Source: Prostheceraeus crozeri
Lineage: Eukaryota; Platyhelminthes; Polycladida; Euryleptidae
Assembly: GCA_907163375.1 (NCBI GenBank)
Contig: CAJQUW010012468.1
Coordinates: forward strand, 161,501-225,500
Length of the DNA: 64,000 bases
Direction: 5' to 3'
A program made the translations under genes and the position numbers. Shown one piece after another: positions 59,862 to 64,000 of this stretch. Every line of letters begins with the position of its first letter. Position 1 is the stretch's first letter. The notes under the pieces are model-generated. The model saw only the letters and a list, made by a program, of their open reading frames with translations, was not told the DNA's origin and made no database searches.

Positions 59862-60335
59862 AACGTGCCATGGTTGCAAATTGGTGCCGTATGGCGATTA
59901 TAAAAGAATGATTATTTATGTAAAGGGTAATGATTATCAGTATGACATTACTGATAAACTGCCGGACCCTTCCAATTGCCAAACACTAGAAGCCACCATC
60001 GATTAGGTGCAGTTGTCAGAGCAAGTCCTTGTTCTGTTGTTTTCAATGCGCATGTCAGTCCTATAGTAAGCATTATATTCTATTATAAATGGCTACTGGG
60101 ATGACCTTCATCATCGTATGAGAACTACCTTTCTATGTCTGCATCATTTTCCAAGTTTTTTGGAAAATGTTTTTTTCAAGTGCAATTTACGATGTTATAG
60201 GCATCGGACAGGGTGTCATTAGAATCGCCTTGATGATCTCTTCCTTCTTTCTGTTGTATGCGGTGATGGACCAACATCATCTGAATCATTCAAATCGAAA
60301 TATACCAAGGACTGAATCAATTTTACTGAGTGTCG

Positions 60336-60808
60336 AATATCTATGAGTTGAAATTAGGTGTGAGAGAAGTGGAACTGAAGCAGGTAGATAAGTTTTTGTA
60401 ACTAGGTGGAATGGTTTTTGATGATGGTCAAGGCGATGTAGAAGCAAGAAGAAGGATGCAAGCCGGAGCTGGGGCATACAGGAAAGTGGCAGGAGTGCTG
60501 GCGGACAGAAAAATTGGCCACAGGATGCGCGGAAAGGTTTTGGAAACATCTGTCTTGCCAGCATTGAGATACGGAGTAGAAACGTTTGCATTAACTGAGC
60601 AGCAGCTGAAGAAGTTGCAAGTATGTGAAAATAGCTGAATAAGGCGCATCTGTGGTGTAAGGTTGGTGGAGATACGAAGAATGGCGGAGTTGAGGGAGGA
60701 AGTAGGATTGAAGAAAACGGTGACACAGAAAGTAGTGGAAAGTGACTGAGGTGGGCAGGGCATGTGGTAAGGATAGGAGACGAAAGGGTAGTGAAACAAG
60801 TGGAAGAG
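60336..60808 (+). pseudogene. RTE-type LINE ORF2 C-terminal fragment
   Basis: Blocks in order: VELKQVDKFL, LGGMVFDDGQGDVEARRRM, QAGAGAYRKVAGVLADRKI, RMRGKVLETSVLPALRYGVE, TFALTEQQLKKLQVCENS, IRRICGVRLVEIRRMAELRE, then after a frame change RWAGHVVRIGDERVVKQVEE. This is the familiar segment after the RT catalytic core in RTE-like LINEs ('LGG...G....E...RI..A......L..V......I....K..L......P..LYG.E', 'WAGH..R..D'). Stops and at least one frameshift make it non-functional. It runs straight into the 87-bp array, whose first unit supplies the normal next coding segment (RRGRPRIRWKDCIKRDLE). Confidence 0.88.
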
Positions 60809-63800
60809 ATGGATGACACGATGACAAGAAGGGGACGGCCAAGGATTCGCTGGAAGGACTGTATCAAGAGAGACCTGGAACACACAGAAGAAGAGATGGA
60901 TGACACGATGACAAGAAGGTGACGGCCAAGGATTCGCTGGAAGGACTGTATCAAGAGAGACCTGGAACACACAGAAGAAGAGATGGATGACACGATGACA
61001 AGAAGAAGGGGACGGCCAAGGAGTCGCTGGAAAGACTGTATCAAGAGAGACCTGGAACACACAGAAGAAGAGATGGATGACACGATGATGACAAGAAGGG
61101 GACGGCCAAGGTTTCGCTGGAAGGACTGTATCAAGAGAGACCTGGAATACACAGAAGAAGACATGGATGACACGATGACAAGAAGAAGGTGACGGCCAAG
61201 GATTCGCTGGAAAGACTGTATCAAGAGAGACCTGGAACACACAGAAGAAGAGATGGATGACACGATGACAAGAAGGTGACGGCCAAGGAGTCGCTGGAAG
61301 AACTGTATCAAGAGAGACCTGGAACACACAGAAGAAGAGATGGATGACACGATGACAAGAAGGTGACGGACAAGGATTCGCTGGAAGGACTGTATCAAGA
61401 GAGACCTGGAACACACAGAAGAAGAGATGGATGACACGATGACAAGAAGGTGACGGCCAAGGATTCGCTGGAAGGACTGCATCAAGAGAGACCTGGAACA
61501 CACAGAAGAAGAGATGGATGACACGATGACAAGAAGGTGACGGCCAAGGAGTCGCTGGAAGCAGTGTATCAAGAGAGACCTGGAACACACAGAAGAAGAG
61601 ATGGATGACACGATGACAAGAAGGTGACGGCCAAGGTTTCGCTGGAAGGACTGCATCAAGAGAGACCTGGAATACACAGAAGAAGACATGGATGACACGA
61701 TGACAAGAAGAAGGTGACGGCCAAGGATTCGCTGGAAAGACTGTATCAAGAGAGACCTGGAACACACAGAAGAAGAGATGGATGACACGATGATGACAAG
61801 AAGGGGACGGCCAAGGTTTCGCTGGAAGGACTGCATCAAGAGAGACCTGGAATACACAGAAGAAGACATGGATGACACGATGACAAGAAGAAGGTGACGG
61901 CCAAGGATTCGCTGGAAAGACTGTATCAAGAGAGACCTGGAACACACAGAAGAAGAGATGGATGACACGATGACGAGAAGAAGGGGACGGCCAAGGATTC
62001 GCTGGAAGGACTGCATCAAGAGAGACCTGGGACACACAGAAGAAGAGATGGATGACACGATGACGAGAAGAAGGGGACGGCCGAGGATTCGCTGGAAGGA
62101 CTGCATCAAGAGAGACCTGGAACACACAGAAAAAGAGATGGATGACACGATGACAAGAAGAAGGGGACGGCCAAGGAGTCGCTGGAAGGACTGATCAAGA
62201 GAGACCTGGGACACACAGAAGAAGAGATGGATGACACGATGACAAGAAGAAGGGGACGGCCAAGGATTCGCTGGAAGAACTGTATCAAGAGAGACCTGGA
62301 ACACACAGAAGAAGAGATGGATGACACGATGACAAGAAGGGGACGGCCAAGGATTCGCTGGAAGGACTGCATCAAGAGAGAAAGGGGACGGCCAAGGTTT
62401 CGCTGGAAGGACTGTATCAAGAGAGAACTGGAACACACAGAAGAAGAGATGGATGACACGATGACAAGAAGGTGACGGCCAAGGATTCGCTGGAAGGACT
62501 GATCAAGAGAGACCTGGAACACACAGAAGAAGAGATGGATGACACGATGACAAGAAGGTGACGGCCAAGGATTCGCTGGAAGGACTGTATCAAGAGAGAC
62601 CTGGAACACACAGAAGAAGAGATGGATGACACGATGACAAGAAGGTGACGGCCAAGGATTCGCTGGAAGGATTGTATCAAGAGAGACCTGGAACACACAG
62701 AAGAAGAGATGGATGACACGATGACAAGAAGGTGACGGCCAAGGATTCGCTGGAAAGACTGTAAAGAAGAGAGACGGAACGCACAGAAGAAGAAGATGGA
62801 TGACACGATGACAAGAAGTGACGGGCCAAGGATTCGCTGGAAGGACTGATCAAGAGAGACCTGGAACACACAGAAGAAGAGATGGATGACACGATGACAA
62901 GAAGGTGACGGACAAGGATTCGGTGGAAGGACTGTATCAAGAGAGACCTGGAACACACAGAAGAAGAGATGGATGACACGATGACAAGAAGGTGACGGAC
63001 AAGGATTCGCTGGAAGGACTGATCAAGAGAGACCTGGAACACACAGAAGAAGAGATGGATGACACGATGACAAGAAGAAGGGGACGGCCAAGGAGTCGCT
63101 GGAAGAACTGTATCAAGAGAGACCTGGAACACACAGAAGAAGAGATGGATGACACAATGACAAGAAGAAGGGGACGGACAAGGATTCGCTGGAAGGACTG
63201 ATCAAGAGAGACCTGGAACACACAGAAGAAGAGATGGATGACACGATGACAAGAAGGTGACGGACAAGGATTCGGTGGAAGGACTGTATCAAGAGAGACC
63301 TGGAACACACAGAAGAAGAGATGGATGACACGATGACAAGAAGGTGACGGACAAGGATTCGCTGGAAGGACTGATCAAGAGAGACCTGGAACGCACAGAA
63401 GAAGAGATGGATGACACGATGACAAGAAGAAGGTGACGGCCAAGGATTCGCTGGAAGGACTGCATCAAGAGAGACCTGGAACACACAGAAGAAGAGATGG
63501 ATGACACAATGACAAGAAGAAGGGGACGGACAAGGATTCGCTGGAAGGACTGATCAAGAGAGACCTGGAACACACAGAAGAAGAGATGGATGACACGATG
63601 ACAAGAAGGTGACGGCCAAGGATTCGCTGGAAGGACTGATCAAGAGAGACCTGGAACACACAGAAGAAGAGATGGATGACACGATGACAAGAAGAAGGTG
63701 ACGGCCAAGGATTCGCTGGAAGGACTGATCAAGAGAGACCTGGAACACACAGAAGAAGAGATGGATGACACGATGACAAGAAGAAGGGGACGGACAAGGA

Positions 63801-64000
63801 TTCGGTGGAAGGACTGTATCAAGAGAGACCTGGAACACACAGAAGAAGAGATGGATGACACGATGACAAGAAGGTGACGGCCAAGGATTCGCTGGAAGCA
63901 GTGTATCAAGAGAGACCTGGAACACACAGAAGAAGAGATGGATGACACCATGACAAGAAGAAGGGGACGGCCAAGGAGTCGCTGGAAGCAGTGTATCAAG
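60809..64000 (+). repeat. 87-bp satellite amplified from the LINE C-terminus, about 37 copies, continues beyond the window
   Basis: The basic unit is 87 bp (29 codons), starting ATGGATGACACGATGACAAG, with 85-90 bp variants from small indels. Translated in the LINE frame it reads MDDTMTRRGRPRIRWKDCIK then RDLEHTEEE, i.e. the ORF2 C-terminal GRPR.RW.D...RDL motif repeated. Units mutate AGAAGGGGACGG to AGAAGGTGACGG, which puts a stop in most copies, so it is not translated as a whole. The very long minus-strand frames are by-products. The array has no end in this window. Confidence 0.95.

Noticed and set aside
60286-63999. Minus-strand frames of up to 716 codons over the 87-bp array
   Set aside because: Antisense to a LINE-derived repeat; the open state is a property of the unit, and overlapping frames in other phases are equally open.

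Overview
The window reads as repeat-dominated, AT-rich intergenic DNA from an animal, most likely an aquatic invertebrate. That placement is an inference from the mix of LINE, Penelope-like, hAT, piggyBac-like and pogo/mariner-like remnants, tRNA-derived sequences and satellites; no gene fixes the species. I find no convincing complete host gene. Two unassigned open stretches (57.4-57.8 kb minus, 39.4-39.6 kb plus) could be single exons and are listed with low confidence.

Layout. 0-1 kb: a 5'-truncated LINE with a (TA)n tail, bracketed by a 21-bp target duplication. 1.5-8 kb: a palindromic element, copies of a dispersed composite repeat, an older LINE reverse-transcriptase fragment (minus strand) and a poly(A)-tailed LINE tail inserted into one composite-repeat copy. 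10.58-11.93 kb: a 31-bp satellite. 12.4-13.3 kb: a polypyrimidine tract. 15.8-17.6 kb, 32.2-33.2 kb (inverted), 34.2-36.8 kb and 40.6-41.3 kb: copies of one mobile-element family with a foldback head, a variable 35-bp tandem array and a conserved tail. 20.2 kb: a 42-bp perfect hairpin. 22.5 kb: a tRNA-like sequence. 23.4-25.75 kb: a region bounded by 14-bp inverted repeats that contains a CR1/L2-type LINE end with an (ATT)n tail. 29.6-31.1, 49.6-50.5 and 54.0-55.5 kb: polypurine arrays, each flanked by direct copies of a non-purine sequence. 37.0 kb: a type I hammerhead ribozyme motif. 40.0 and 45.3 kb: Penelope-like fragments. 44.7 kb: a hAT terminus fused to a transposase C-terminus. 52.7-53.2 kb: a 22-bp-TIR miniature element. 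56.0-57.05 kb: a 30-bp minisatellite in perfect register, with an unexpanded relative at 59.2 kb. 60.3-64.0 kb: an RTE-type LINE tail whose last coding segment has been amplified into an 87-bp satellite that runs off the window.

The common theme is expansion of short units inside or at the end of mobile elements: the 35-bp unit inside the foldback family and the 87-bp unit from a LINE C-terminus; the 30-bp unit lies in a duplicated segment of unknown nature. Several insertions are nested cleanly enough to order events. Long open frames inside the satellites and purine arrays are by-products of repeats lacking stop codons, and I do not call them genes.
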